From the NCBI RefSeq assembly GCF_001654835.1, contig NZ_LXEP01000028.1, positions 1-64,000 of the forward strand: 64,000 bases of DNA, read 5' to 3'. Under the pieces are notes generated by a model. It saw nothing but the letters and a program-made list of their open reading frames with translations, was not told the origin of the DNA and searched no databases. The stretch is from Buttiauxella gaviniae ATCC 51604 (GTDB lineage Bacteria > Pseudomonadota > Gammaproteobacteria > Enterobacterales > Enterobacteriaceae). Positions 30,822-44,015 of the stretch are shown here, one piece after another (the stretch's first letter is position 1; the number at the start of each line of letters is the position of its first letter). Position numbers and translations under genes: made by a program.

Positions 30822-31496
30822 TTAGCCACCCATGGAGCGAGAAGAACCTGTTGCGCTGTTGCTGCGCTGCATAGTTGATTGTTTGGCGACTGAGTCACCG
30901 AAACCGCCACGAGTTACAGTGCTGGTGGTTGCAGGTTTTGGCGCCATGGCTGTTTTTGGAACTGTAGCCGTACGGCCTGGTGTGGCTGCACCATAGCTTT
31001 TGCCGGTGGCATCTGCATATTTACCGTAAGCCGGGCTTGCTGGATTTTTAGAGCTAAACAACGGTTGCTGCGCGAAGCCCGCTCCGCCGCCCATCAGACG
31101 ACCCATCATGTAGCCCGCCATCAGCGGCATCCAGAAGCTGCCACTTTGTTGTGGCTGAGCCTGAGCTTGTTCACCTGCCATGCTGGCTTGTGCAGGGGCT
31201 TGCTGACATTGGCCTTCACCAAACTCAGCAATACATTCTTCGCGCGAAGCGTATTTCGGTGCGGTACGTTCTGCTTCTTTCAGCGCGTTGTTAAAGGCAG
31301 TAGTACATTCAGCACTTTTACCAGGGTTGGCCTGCGAGCAGTCATCCGCGTTTTGATACATGGAAACTGTTTCGTCATTTTGTTCGCAACCGGCAAGCAT
31401 AAACACAGCGGTAACCGCCAGTGCGACCGGCGTTAAATGGCGGGCGTTCCAGCTTTTGCGGAACGATGCGTGATTTATGATTTTTGTCCGTTTCAT
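30822..31496 (-). CDS. ygiB: DUF1190 lipoprotein-like protein
   Basis: 224 residues starting [20 protein letters not shown]. The hydrophobic segment [13 protein letters not shown] resembles a lipoprotein signal with the Cys at a lipobox, followed by a soluble domain with several cysteines ([33 protein letters not shown]) and a low-complexity Gln/Ala, Gly/Met and Ser/Thr tail ending GSSRSMGG. The frame continues 105 codons upstream without homology, so ATG 31496 is the start. Function unknown; sits between tolC and ygiC on the same strand, as in E. coli. Confidence 0.92.
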   Translation of the reverse strand: MKRTKIINHASFRKSWNARHLTPVALAVTAVFMLAGCEQNDETVSMYQNADDCSQANPGKSAECTTAFNNALKEAERTAPKYASREECIAEFGEGQCQQAPAQASMAGEQAQAQPQQSGSFWMPLMAGYMMGRLMGGGAGFAQQPLFSSKNPASPAYGKYADATGKSYGAATPGRTATVPKTAMAPKPATTSTVTRGGFGDSVAKQSTMQRSNSATGSSRSMGG

Positions 31497-31631
31497 TGTT
31501 CTGTCCTGAGCCCAAAGGAATGAAGCTAATATTGCGTTTAGAATAGGGGATGAATGGTTGAAATTAAAGCGATGACGGCTGTTTGGAGGGAGATCTTTAC
31601 TTTGCCTTACGTTCGGCTGCGTAAGTTGTGA

Positions 31632-31655
31632 CGGGGGCATGTTGTCATGCCCCCG
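31632..31655 (-). terminator. Hairpin after tolC
   Basis: A perfect ten-base stem CGGGGGCATG / CATGCCCCCG with a four-base loop, eleven bases past the tolC stop. No T-run follows on either strand, so it may protect the mRNA end or only partly stop transcription into ygiB. Confidence 0.6.
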
Positions 31656-31665
31656 AAATACCCGA

Positions 31666-33153
31666 TCAGTTACCGAATGGGTTAGCTGATTTTTTGTTTG
31701 TTGCAGAGACCGGAGTTGCTTTTGCTGGTGTTGCCGTCTCAGTGGTTGCTGCTGTATCAGCTGAGTAACCATCTGCACGAGCGTTCTGGTCTGGCGTTTC
31801 TGGCGCGACACTTTCGGCAGTAGTTGGTACTGGTTTGCCTAATGTGCCGTTCAACGCAATCAAATCTTGTTCGTTAAGCGTACCCAGAGCTGATTTAATA
31901 TTCAGCTGGTTGATCAGGTAGTTATAACGAGCACTAGAGAGCTGTTGTTTTGCGTTATATAGCGTAGTCGTCGCATCCAACACATCAACGATGGTACGTG
32001 TACCCACGGAATAGCCTGCTTCCATTGCATCTAAAGAGCTTTGGGCAGAGACAACAGCTTGTTTATAGGCGTTGATGGTACTGATAGAGGCGTTAACGTT
32101 GTTAAACGAAGAACGAACTGTTTGCACCACGCTACGATGTGCGCTTTCCAGTTGCTCACTTGCGCCTACAAAGTTGTATTGCGCTTGTTTCACCTGAGAA
32201 GTTACAGAACCGCCGCTATACAGTGGCAGAGAGAAATTCAGACCGATTTTATTCTGGCCTACACCTTGGTCACTATACGCTTGGCTAGTGGTTTTAGAGC
32301 CGCTGTAGTCAGTGTCAGAAACACCTGTCGAAGCGGTTAAGCCCACGGTTGGCATATGGCCAGTTTCAGCGTAACGAATTTGCTCGCGTGCTAAGTCCTG
32401 AGACAGACGTGCCTGTAACAATGCCAGGTTACGCTTTTCTGCTTCTTTCAGCAGATTATTCACCGCGTCAGGCTTGTTGGTTTTGAAGCCATCAACGTTC
32501 AGCGAAGCCAGAGACGGATAGTAGTTACCAGTGACCTGGCGCAGCGTTTCTACCGCGTTATCCAGATTATTCCGTGCAGTCACTTCGTTCGCTAATACGT
32601 TATCGTATTGTGCACGGGCGTTCTGAACGTCTGTGATGGCTACCAGGCCTACGTTAAAGCGCTGAGTAGTTTGATCTAACTGGCGATAAATAGCCTGTTT
32701 CTGTGCTTCTGTGTAGGAGAGGGCGTCAATGGCACTCAACACATTGAAATAGGCAGTCGCTGTATTCAGGATCAGCGTTTGCTGGTCAGTTTGATAAGTA
32801 ACATCCTGGATACCGGCAGATTTTTCTTGCAGGGTAAGCGCACGCCATTTCGACATATCAAAAATAGTTTGCGTTAATTGCAAAGAGGCACTGGTCGTAT
32901 TGGAGTCGATGCCATTCGAATCACGGAAGCCATTGCTGTATTCATAATCAGCACCAAGGCCGAGCTGTGGCAGTAATGGGCTTCTTGCTTCGTTGATTTT
33001 TTCGAATGCGGCATCACGGTCAGCAGCGGATTTACGTAAGTCCGGGTTGCTTAAACGTGCCTGCTGATAAACCTGCATCAGGTTTTCTGCCTGGCTCATG
33101 GCACTGAAACCCGTTAGGCTCAGACCGATAAGAATTGGGAGCAGTTTCTTCAT
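31666..33153 (-). CDS. tolC: Outer membrane channel TolC
   Basis: 495 residues. Signal peptide [22 protein letters not shown], then [31 protein letters not shown]. Two outer-membrane-efflux repeats form the trimeric barrel and alpha-helical tunnel used by AcrAB, EmrAB, MacAB and type I secretion. The variable tail after about residue 450 (rich in T, A, P, S, ending NPFGN) is as in other enterobacteria. ATG 33153 is preferred over ATG 33159: AAGGA is six bases before it. Divergent from nudF; the 213-base gap carries the promoters. Confidence 0.98.
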   Translation of the reverse strand: MKKLLPILIGLSLTGFSAMSQAENLMQVYQQARLSNPDLRKSAADRDAAFEKINEARSPLLPQLGLGADYEYSNGFRDSNGIDSNTTSASLQLTQTIFDMSKWRALTLQEKSAGIQDVTYQTDQQTLILNTATAYFNVLSAIDALSYTEAQKQAIYRQLDQTTQRFNVGLVAITDVQNARAQYDNVLANEVTARNNLDNAVETLRQVTGNYYPSLASLNVDGFKTNKPDAVNNLLKEAEKRNLALLQARLSQDLAREQIRYAETGHMPTVGLTASTGVSDTDYSGSKTTSQAYSDQGVGQNKIGLNFSLPLYSGGSVTSQVKQAQYNFVGASEQLESAHRSVVQTVRSSFNNVNASISTINAYKQAVVSAQSSLDAMEAGYSVGTRTIVDVLDATTTLYNAKQQLSSARYNYLINQLNIKSALGTLNEQDLIALNGTLGKPVPTTAESVAPETPDQNARADGYSADTAATTETATPAKATPVSATNKKSANPFGN

Positions 33154-33366
33154 TTGCATTCCTTGTTGTGAAGCAGAAATTGTTTGTTAGCGCTGACAAG
33201 AGCCGAAAATGATCGCCGATTCTAGCAGAGTCTGCCAGCTGGGAAGCTTGGCGTAATGTGCCATCTGCCCTTAATTTTCATCAATCTACCACATAGGAAA
33301 TGAAACGGCAGTCATACCAACTTGAATTCGCACATTTCATGACCATAAAAATATCAGGAAACCAAT

Positions 33367-33999
33367 ATGACTAAGCAAAAAGATCAACTTGTCACGTTAG
33401 GTAAAAACGATGTTGAAATTATTGCACGGGAAACGCTTTATAGCGGTTTTTTTTCGCTAGATCTTTATCGCTTCCGCCATCGCCTGTTTAATGGCGAAAT
33501 GAGTGGTGAGGTTCGGCGTGAAATTTTAGAACGCGGGCACGCTGCAGTACTGCTACCCTATGACCCTGTGCGAGACGAAGTTGTATTGATAGAGCAGATT
33601 CGGATTGCTGCCTATGACACCAGCGAAAGCCCGTGGTTGCTCGAATTGGTTGCAGGAATGATTGAAGAAGGTGAAAGCGTCGAAGACGTTGCACGCCGTG
33701 AAGCCGTCGAAGAAGCAGGTTTGGTTGTGGGTCGAACTAAACCGGTTATCAACTACCTGGCAAGTCCGGGTGGGACCAGCGAGCGTTTATCTATCCTTGT
33801 GGGAGAAGTTGATGCTTCGAACGCGCAGGGTATACATGGTCTGGCAGATGAAAACGAAGATATTCGTGTTCATGTCGTGAGCCGGGAACAGGCTTATCAG
33901 TTAGTAGAAGAAGGGAAAATCGACAACGCAGCTTCAGTCATCGCACTGCTTTGGCTGCAATTGCATCATGAGAAATTAAGAGCCGAGTGGAACAATTAA
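33367..33999 (+). CDS. nudF: ADP-ribose pyrophosphatase (Nudix)
   Basis: 210 residues. The Nudix box is complete: G-x5-E-x7-R-E-x-x-E-E-x-G, seen as [23 protein letters not shown] at about residues 98-120, with the proline-bearing [10 protein letters not shown] insert near 137. It hydrolyses ADP-ribose to AMP and ribose 5-phosphate. First gene of the nudF-yqiB-cpdA-yqiA-parE run; yqiB begins two bases after its stop. Confidence 0.96.
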   Translation: MTKQKDQLVTLGKNDVEIIARETLYSGFFSLDLYRFRHRLFNGEMSGEVRREILERGHAAVLLPYDPVRDEVVLIEQIRIAAYDTSESPWLLELVAGMIEEGESVEDVARREAVEEAGLVVGRTKPVINYLASPGGTSERLSILVGEVDASNAQGIHGLADENEDIRVHVVSREQAYQLVEEGKIDNAASVIALLWLQLHHEKLRAEWNN

Positions 34000-34001
34000 A
34001 C

Positions 34002-34424
34002 ATGAAGCGCTACACACCTGACTTCCCGGAAATGATGCGCCTGTGCGAAACCAATTTCGCGCAACTACGACGTCTGCTTCCTCGTAATGATGAGGTAGGT
34101 GAAAAAGTCACTTATCAGGTCAGTAGCGCCCAATATCGACTCATTATTCTTGAGTCGACACGTTATACAACTCTTGTGCAGATCGAACAAACGGCCCCAG
34201 CGGTGAGCTACTGGAGCCTACCATCGATGTCGGTGAGGCTATATCATGACGCGATGGTCGCGGAAGTGTGTTCAAGTCAGCAGATCTTTCGCTTCAAAGC
34301 GCGTTATGATTATCCTAATAAAAAGTTGCATCAACGCGACGAAAAGCATCAAATTAACCAGTTTCTAGCCGATTGGCTGCGTTATTGTTTGGCGCATGGA
34401 GCGATGGCGGTTCCGGTTTGTTAG
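34002..34424 (+). CDS. yqiB: DUF1249 family protein
   Basis: 140 residues, [27 protein letters not shown] ... [18 protein letters not shown], the enterobacterial DUF1249 protein. Function not established. The start at 34002 gives the family N-terminus; a start at 33987 would overlap nudF. It is conserved between nudF and cpdA, so it is probably co-transcribed with both. Confidence 0.9.
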   Translation: MKRYTPDFPEMMRLCETNFAQLRRLLPRNDEVGEKVTYQVSSAQYRLIILESTRYTTLVQIEQTAPAVSYWSLPSMSVRLYHDAMVAEVCSSQQIFRFKARYDYPNKKLHQRDEKHQINQFLADWLRYCLAHGAMAVPVC

Positions 34425-34449
34425 TGAGGGTGAAACCTAAGGACACCAT

Positions 34450-35277
34450 TTGGAAAGCCTGTTAAATCTTCCTGTGGCCGGTGGGGGCCAGATCAGGATC
34501 TTGCAAATTACAGATACCCACCTGTTCTCTGGAAAGAACGAAACGCTGCTTGGTATCAATACCTGGATGAGTTATCAGGCTGTTATTGACGCCATCCTCG
34601 CTGAGCAGCGTCATTATGACCTTATCGTTGCAACTGGGGATTTGGCCCAGGATCACAGTGCGCAAGCCTACCAACACTTTGTTGAAGGCATCGCGGAGAT
34701 TCCTGCGCCCTGCGTTTGGCTCCCTGGTAACCACGATTTCCAACCGGCGATGTTCAGCTCGTTGCTGGAAGCAGGAATTTCCCCGGCTAAACAAGTTTTC
34801 TTAGGTGATAGCTGGCAAATTTTGTTGCTGGACAGCCAGGTGTTTGGTGTTCCACATGGTGAATTGAGTGACTATCAGCTCGACTGGCTGGAGCGCAAGC
34901 TCTCCGGTGCGCCTGAACGCCATACTCTATTGCTGTTACATCATCACCCAGTCCCTGCGGGCTGTAGTTGGCTGGACCAACATAGCCTGCGCAATGCCGC
35001 TGAGCTTGATAACGTACTGCAAAAATTCCCAAAAGTGAAAACTCTGGTGTGTGGGCATATTCATCAGGAGTTAGATCTCGACTGGAATGGTCGGCGCATG
35101 CTGGCAACACCTTCGACTTGCGTGCAATTCAAACCTCACTGCTCCAACTTCACACTCGATACCATCGAGCCGGGTTGGCGTTGGTTGGAACTTCATCCAA
35201 ACGGTGAGGTGACCACGGAGGTTTGCCGGCTGAAGGGTGCGGTATTTAACCCTGATACCGCGTCAGAAGGTTATTGA
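34450..35277 (+). CDS. cpdA: 3',5'-cyclic-AMP phosphodiesterase
   Basis: 275 residues, calcineurin-like metallophosphoesterase: [40 protein letters not shown] and CGHIHQELD provide the bimetal ligands. CpdA lowers cAMP and so tunes CRP-dependent genes. The frame starts with TTG at 34450; the E. coli gene also begins at TTG, and the conserved MESLL residues start exactly here. AAGGACA lies before it. The stop shares a base with the yqiA ATG. Confidence 0.95.
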   Translation: MESLLNLPVAGGGQIRILQITDTHLFSGKNETLLGINTWMSYQAVIDAILAEQRHYDLIVATGDLAQDHSAQAYQHFVEGIAEIPAPCVWLPGNHDFQPAMFSSLLEAGISPAKQVFLGDSWQILLLDSQVFGVPHGELSDYQLDWLERKLSGAPERHTLLLLHHHPVPAGCSWLDQHSLRNAAELDNVLQKFPKVKTLVCGHIHQELDLDWNGRRMLATPSTCVQFKPHCSNFTLDTIEPGWRWLELHPNGEVTTEVCRLKGAVFNPDTASEGY

Positions 35278-35852
35278 TGTCAACGCTACTTTACTTACAC
35301 GGCTTCAACAGTTCGCCGCGTTCAGCCAAGGCCACCAGTTTCAAAGCGTGGCTTGCGCAGAACCATCCGCATATCAATATGATTGTACCGGTACTTCCAC
35401 CGTATCCTGCCGATGCGGCAGAGTTGCTGGAGTCGTTGGTGCTGGAGCATGGTGGCGAACCGTTAGGTGTAGTTGGCTCGTCTTTGGGCGGCTATTACGC
35501 CACCTGGCTGTCGCAATGTTTTACGCTCCCAGCAGTAGTGGTAAACCCCGCAGTCCGGCCTTTTGAATTGCTGGTGGATTATCTCGGCACCAACGAGAAC
35601 CCCTACACCGGGCAGCAATATGTGCTAGAGTCTCGCCATATTTACGATCTTAAAGTCATGCAAGTTGACCCGTTAGATTCGCCAGATCTCATCTGGCTGT
35701 TACAACAGACGGGCGACGAAGTGCTTGATTATCGCCAGGCGGTTACTTACTACACCCCCTGTCGCCAGACGGTAGAATCCGGTGGCAATCACGCCTTTGT
35801 AGGCTTCGAAGATTATTTCACACAGATCGTCGACTTTCTTGGCCTGCACTAA
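35277..35852 (+). CDS. yqiA: Esterase YqiA (UPF0227, alpha/beta hydrolase)
   Basis: 191 residues. [15 protein letters not shown] gives the oxyanion-hole strand, [13 protein letters not shown] is the nucleophile elbow with the catalytic Ser (about residue 67), and GGNHAF near the end supplies the His. E. coli YqiA hydrolyses short acyl esters. ATG 35277 overlaps the cpdA stop in a TGATG; the frame opens one codon earlier at TTG. Followed by parE after 44 bases. Confidence 0.94.
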   Translation: MSTLLYLHGFNSSPRSAKATSFKAWLAQNHPHINMIVPVLPPYPADAAELLESLVLEHGGEPLGVVGSSLGGYYATWLSQCFTLPAVVVNPAVRPFELLVDYLGTNENPYTGQQYVLESRHIYDLKVMQVDPLDSPDLIWLLQQTGDEVLDYRQAVTYYTPCRQTVESGGNHAFVGFEDYFTQIVDFLGLH

Positions 35853-35893
35853 GGCCTGATGTCGGATTCTTGTTTCGCTATCTGAACGAATAA

Positions 35894-37792
<1,899 letters not shown>

Positions 37793-37902
37793 TATCCCTA
37801 AGAGTAAATTGATACATTAGCTTAGCTTTGAGCATGGAAGCTCTGGTCAGGCTGTAAAATATCAGAACCAGCTCGTAAGATTTAGTGTGAAAATTATTTT
37901 TT

Positions 37903-37936
37903 GATTTCCGGCAATTATATCGAATTGTCGGAAATC
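37903..37936. repeat. Unexplained 14-base inverted repeat between parE and the EAL gene
   Basis: GATTTCCGGCAATT / AATTGTCGGAAATC, 13 of 14 positions complementary, with a six-base ATATCG loop. It lies between the ends of two convergent genes. Neither strand has a T-run after it: a T-run precedes it on the plus strand. It could form a strong RNA hairpin or be a protein-binding palindrome. Confidence 0.7.
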
Positions 37937-37967
37937 GATCCTTTGCGGTATCGAAGTAAAACCCCTC

Positions 37968-39710
37968 CTATGCCCCCAATGTATCCAAAAAATCGGATAA
38001 AGGAACCGGGCGGTGATACAAATAGCCTTGCTGATAATCAACGTTGTTCTCATGCAAATATTTTGCCTGCTCTTCAGTTTCAACACCTTCCGCAATAACT
38101 TTTAAATTCAGTGATTTTGATAATGAGACAACATTTTCTACGATATGGTGAGAGATAGCATCAAGACCAATCATTTTAATAAAACTACGGTCAATCTTGA
38201 TATAACTTACTGGGAATTTTTGAAGGTAGTGGTGAGTGGCGTACCCTGTTCCAAAATCGTCAAGCGCAAAAAGAATATTTAGATTCTTAAGCGCCACAGC
38301 ACCCTTTACCGCAATTTTAGCATCAGTATTAAAGTTTCTTTCTGTTATTTCAAATATGGTGGTTATCGAATTACAACTTTCTTTAAATGATCTACTTTTG
38401 GTAACTAGCTCCGGATCTTCTAGATGTTCAGGAGAGATATTAATTGATAAGTGAAAATCTTTTGGCAGTTTATGTGCCTTGTCTTGTAAGATTTTTTGCA
38501 CATTTTCAAGTAATTGATGCGTTACCTTCACAATGATACCGCTTGATTCCATCGCCGGAATAAATGTATTTGGGGGAATGAGCCCCATTGTTGGATGTTT
38601 CCATCGAAGAAGTATTTCACAACCAATGATTTTTTTGTTTTTTGTGTCCATTATAGCTTGCGCAAAAGGTATGAATTCATTTTTTTTCATGGCGCGGAGC
38701 ATATATCTTTTAGAAAGAAAATTATAATGAGAAAACGATTGGAGGAACATAAAAGAAAAAACAATAAATGTTATAATACCTATTGGTAATCCTGCTTGAG
38801 TTATTACCCTGATGATTTTTTCTTGTAGAGTTGTATATTGCTCAATATAGAGTACGCCGCTTAAGATCTCTTTATTAGTATGGTTGGAATAAATGCCACC
38901 TTTATTTTTAACTATAGAGGAAATAGATTTATTGGAAATGTCATTGTCACTGGAAATTATAATTTTGTTATTCTTGTCAAAAACTGTTACGTGATAATTA
39001 TTATCATTTCTTTTGACTATTTTATTTATATAATCGAGGTTGAGATCAAGTGATATAGCCCCTTTGAATTCATCTTTATTATAAACAGGCGCTGTAACTG
39101 TTAGTATCTGCCCCTTTCCAGCAATATCAATATAGGGTGTTGTGATTTTTACTTCACGTTCAGGATTGTTTTCTGGTGTAATTAAACTCCAGAATGGATC
39201 GGTGTACATGCCAGGATTAAAGTAATAAGTGCTAACCTCTTTTTTAGATGAATATGGAGCTATATAAACGAATGAGTTTTTTGAGGTGTAGTAAATCCAT
39301 GAATATAATTTTGTAAAGTAGCCATTCCCTACATCAATGTTAAGAGATGCTGCAGCATTTGCTTCATTTTTTATATCAGCATCTAACTTCTCATAAGAAC
39401 CAAGACCACTAATCATTCCGCCAGTAATATTATTGTGAGGTGTTATTTTAAAATGCCAATTCTCTGATGAGCTATTGTTATTTTTTGGCATTGAAATTTG
39501 ATTGTAATTATTGCTGGATTGTAAGTTAATTTCCATCTGTTTTCGCAGCATTTCACATAACACAATGCTTACGTTTATTTTTTCACTTATGTTTTTTATA
39601 TATGAATCAACTGTTTCATTTATACTAACAGTATCTTTTTCCCAATATGAGCCCAACATGGCAGCAACGCAAACAACCCAAATTACTAACAATAGATGCT
39701 TTTTATTCAT
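37968..39710 (-). CDS. Membrane cyclic-di-GMP phosphodiesterase with periplasmic dCache-like sensor and EAL domain
   Basis: 580 residues. Membrane span 1 at about 5-22, then a periplasmic region of some 280 residues with dCache hallmarks (YTDPFWSLITPENNPEREVKI, TPYIDIAGKGQILTVTAPVYN, FKGAISLDLNLDYI), span 2 near 308-325 and an EAL domain from about 340. The metal and catalytic set looks intact: E in CEILLRW (an EIL variant of E-A-L), N in SINIS, E in FEITER, LDDFGTGY, K in IKIDRSF, E in AEGVET and QGYLYHRP. It should hydrolyse c-di-GMP when the sensor is engaged; the ligand is unknown. The gene is strikingly AT-rich: two sampled 60-base lines are 27% and 32% G+C, unlike its neighbours, so recent acquisition is likely. 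There is no GGDEF domain. Confidence 0.9.
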   Translation of the reverse strand: MNKKHLLLVIWVVCVAAMLGSYWEKDTVSINETVDSYIKNISEKINVSIVLCEMLRKQMEINLQSSNNYNQISMPKNNNSSSENWHFKITPHNNITGGMISGLGSYEKLDADIKNEANAAASLNIDVGNGYFTKLYSWIYYTSKNSFVYIAPYSSKKEVSTYYFNPGMYTDPFWSLITPENNPEREVKITTPYIDIAGKGQILTVTAPVYNKDEFKGAISLDLNLDYINKIVKRNDNNYHVTVFDKNNKIIISSDNDISNKSISSIVKNKGGIYSNHTNKEILSGVLYIEQYTTLQEKIIRVITQAGLPIGIITFIVFSFMFLQSFSHYNFLSKRYMLRAMKKNEFIPFAQAIMDTKNKKIIGCEILLRWKHPTMGLIPPNTFIPAMESSGIIVKVTHQLLENVQKILQDKAHKLPKDFHLSINISPEHLEDPELVTKSRSFKESCNSITTIFEITERNFNTDAKIAVKGAVALKNLNILFALDDFGTGYATHHYLQKFPVSYIKIDRSFIKMIGLDAISHHIVENVVSLSKSLNLKVIAEGVETEEQAKYLHENNVDYQQGYLYHRPVPLSDFLDTLGA

Positions 39711-40169
39711 TATTTATGAGGTATTTATAAGTATTTATGCGTTATTATTAAGTAATTAGATTATGTATTCAATGTTTTGATTTGATTATTTCTAAGGGGC
39801 ATTATTTTACACGTGGCTTGAAAGCAAATGAGTACCAGCGGAAAGCATTGAATCAAGTATTCGTGGTGCTGCCTCAGATAGTGATTTCAAATATGAAAAA
39901 GTTAATATAATTTTAATCAATAATGGTGAATTGAATAAAAATATTGAGAAATAACATCCAGTTTTCCACGAAGGAAATAAAACCTGTCACATCAACAGAC
40001 ATCCTTAATCTGACTGAAAAAAATAGAGGCCCACTTTGCTTTTCTGGGCTGCTGATTTTCACTTCCCGAATCAGGTTCGCCGGTTAAAAAATCATGGCTC
40101 TGGGTTTTCATCCCAGATAGCTCCGTTTCCCTTGCGCATGACCCTCCTCACATTTTTCCGGTTTGCAGC

Positions 40170-40199
40170 TTGAAATAGTAATACTCCATCCGCTATTCT
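40170..40199 (+). promoter_or_regulatory. Predicted sigma-70 promoter of nanE
   Basis: TTGAAA (40170-40175), an 18-base spacer and TATTCT (40194-40199), 44 bases before the nanE ATG. The operator half ACTCCAT lies in the spacer. Confidence 0.5.
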
Positions 40200-40219
40200 T
40201 TTTTGGAGTTAAACTTCAT
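40183..40219 (+). promoter_or_regulatory. Predicted operator of the RpiR-type regulator, nanE copy
   Basis: ACTCCAT at 40183-40189, 16 bases, then GAGTTAAACTTCAT at 40206-40219. The same two blocks with the same spacing occur before nanA at 44968-45004, and the bases between them differ. ACTCCA and TGGAGT (40204-40209) also form an inverted repeat around the predicted -10. The regulator assignment is inference from the adjacent RpiR-type gene. Confidence 0.6.
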
Positions 40220-40242
40220 TTAGGTTTGCAAGGCGGAGCAGA

Positions 40243-40923
40243 ATGTCACTACTAACAAAATTAGAACAAAGCGTGCGTGATTGCGGGGGGCTTATCGTCT
40301 CCTGCCAGCCCGTACCCGGAAGCCCAATGGACAGGCCTGATATCGTGGCAGCAATGGCGCAAGCAGCTGTATCTGCGGGAGCTGTTGCCATCCGCATTGA
40401 AGGAATCGCCAATCTGGAGGCGGTACGGCCACTTATTTCAGTTCCCATCATTGGCATTATGAAACGCGACCTGGAAGACTCCGCGGTGCGCATCACTCCG
40501 TTTTTGCATGACGTTGATGCGCTCGCAAAAGCCGGGGCTGACATTATTGCCTTTGACGCAACATTCCGCCCACGCCCGGTGGCTATTGATGAACTGATCG
40601 CACGTATTCACCATCATGGATTACTGGCAATGGCAGACAGCTCAACGGTAGAAGAAGGCCTCAACTGCAAACAAAAAGGTGTCGAGTTCATTGGCACAAC
40701 GATGTCTGGTTACACTACTTCAGTTACGCCTGAAGGACCGGATCTGATGATGGTGTCAGAGTTAAGCGCCGCTGGCTGCCGCGTCATTGCTGAAGGTCGT
40801 TACAATTCACCTGAGCTTGCATCACAGGCTATCAATCATGGCGCATGGGCTGTTACTGTTGGTTCAGCCATCACCCGTATTGAACATATTTGCCAGTGGT
40901 TCAGCGATGCCGTTAAGCGCTAA
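40243..40923 (+). CDS. nanE: N-acetylmannosamine-6-phosphate 2-epimerase
   Basis: 226 residues, NanE-type TIM barrel: [27 protein letters not shown] (about 16-42), [40 protein letters not shown] and MSGYTT ... [13 protein letters not shown] ... [14 protein letters not shown]. It turns ManNAc-6-P into GlcNAc-6-P, linking sialic acid to amino sugar catabolism. First gene of the nanE-nanK-siaT-yhcH run. GGCGGAGC precedes the start, and nanK follows after 13 bases. Confidence 0.95.
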   Translation: MSLLTKLEQSVRDCGGLIVSCQPVPGSPMDRPDIVAAMAQAAVSAGAVAIRIEGIANLEAVRPLISVPIIGIMKRDLEDSAVRITPFLHDVDALAKAGADIIAFDATFRPRPVAIDELIARIHHHGLLAMADSSTVEEGLNCKQKGVEFIGTTMSGYTTSVTPEGPDLMMVSELSAAGCRVIAEGRYNSPELASQAINHGAWAVTVGSAITRIEHICQWFSDAVKR

Positions 40924-40936
40924 GCCGGAGAAAACA

Positions 40937-41812
40937 ATGAACACACTTGCCATTGATATCGGCGGCACAAAACTGGCCGCGGCGCTTATCAACTCGCAGC
41001 ATGAAATCTCTTTACGCACGGAGATCCCTACTCCGGCAAATGCTGAGCCTCGAGCACTTGAGCAGGCTTTGGCTCATTTGGTTGCAGCCTATGAGGGGAA
41101 AGCACAGCGAGTGGCGATTGCCTCTACAGGTATTATTGATAACGGAATTCTTACCGCGCTAAATCCAGATAATCTCGGTGGCCTGAATCATTTCCCGTTG
41201 CAGGCGACAGTTGAACGCCTCACAGGGTTGCCGTGCGCGGTTCTCAACGATGCGCAGGCTGCCGCCTGGGCAGAATATTGCCATCTTTCAGCTCAATTCA
41301 AACACGTTACGTTTATTACGGTTTCCACCGGAGTAGGTGGCGGCATCGTTATCAATGGCGAGCTGCTAACGGGTCCTCATGCCTTCGCAGGCCATATTGG
41401 ACACACTCAGGCCGATCCTAATGGCCCAATGTGTGGTTGCGGACGCGTTGGTTGTGTTGAGGCTATAGCTTCCGGTCGCGGCATTGCAGCAGGGGCCCAG
41501 CATGATCTTTTGGGCAAAAATGCCCGTGAAATCTTTGCTTTGGCACAAGAAGGTAACGAGCAGGCACAACAGCTATTTGCGCGTTCAGCACAGGCGATTT
41601 GCCAACTAATCGCCAATCTTAAAGCTCTGCTGGATACCGAATGCATCGTGCTAGGCGGCAGTGTCGGACTTGCTCCGGGTTACCGTCTACAGGTGGAAAA
41701 GCAGCTCGCAACACTACCCGCGGCATTCCATGTTCCTGTTTATTCCGCTCACTATCAGCATGATGCGGGGTTAATGGGGGCTGCCCTCTGGTCTGAATAT
41801 CACGCAGTCTGA
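40937..41812 (+). CDS. nanK: N-acetylmannosamine kinase (ROK family)
   Basis: 291 residues, as in E. coli. The ATP-binding start is [18 protein letters not shown], and [18 protein letters not shown] and the zinc-binding [29 protein letters not shown] (about 155-183) mark the ROK family. It phosphorylates ManNAc at O6, ahead of NanE. ATG 40937 has GCCGGAG upstream; the open frame extends 50 codons back into nanE and was not used. siaT follows after a 69-base gap with its own AGGAAAG. Confidence 0.94.
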   Translation: MNTLAIDIGGTKLAAALINSQHEISLRTEIPTPANAEPRALEQALAHLVAAYEGKAQRVAIASTGIIDNGILTALNPDNLGGLNHFPLQATVERLTGLPCAVLNDAQAAAWAEYCHLSAQFKHVTFITVSTGVGGGIVINGELLTGPHAFAGHIGHTQADPNGPMCGCGRVGCVEAIASGRGIAAGAQHDLLGKNAREIFALAQEGNEQAQQLFARSAQAICQLIANLKALLDTECIVLGGSVGLAPGYRLQVEKQLATLPAAFHVPVYSAHYQHDAGLMGAALWSEYHAV

Positions 41813-41881
41813 TCGTTTATAAAATTTAAAATTCAGACAGTTACCTCATCCTAATAAAACCATAAGTAGGAAAGTGCCATA

Positions 41882-43836
<1,955 letters not shown>

Positions 43837-44015
43837 CACGATGTTTTAACGTCATAATAATATTAAGCAGTAAATGAGTTCTTCTTTGACGGCGCAATGT
43901 ACGCATACCCCCTATGCTTACATCGCGCTTTTTTTAATGCCACAGACTTGTTACGCTCTCAACCATTCAATATTGCAGGCTTTTTGCCATATCACGCACT
44001 CAAGAGCAGGAAATT

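Larger units (their letters stand above)
39711..40242. other. 532-base non-coding gap with a possible gene remnant and the nanE promoter
   Basis: No full gene is seen. The left half, next to the EAL start, is AT-rich. At 39832-39954 a 40-codon stop-bounded stretch reads VPAESIESSIRGAASDSDFK and continues to a TAA, with no start codon and no upstream frame; it could be the tail of a deleted gene or chance. The right part, 40160-40242, holds the nanE promoter and operator. Confidence 0.5.

Noticed and set aside
31497-31811. 105-codon extension of ygiB toward tolC
   Set aside because: Overlaps tolC antisense-like sequence in its own strand, is Gln-rich low-complexity from the tolC tail in another frame, and YgiB starts at MKRTK.
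37968-39710. CSS-motif EAL protein (PdeB/PdeC type)
   Set aside because: The periplasmic part lacks the C-S-S motif and paired cysteines and instead shows dCache-like motifs such as DPFWS and TPYIDIAGKG.
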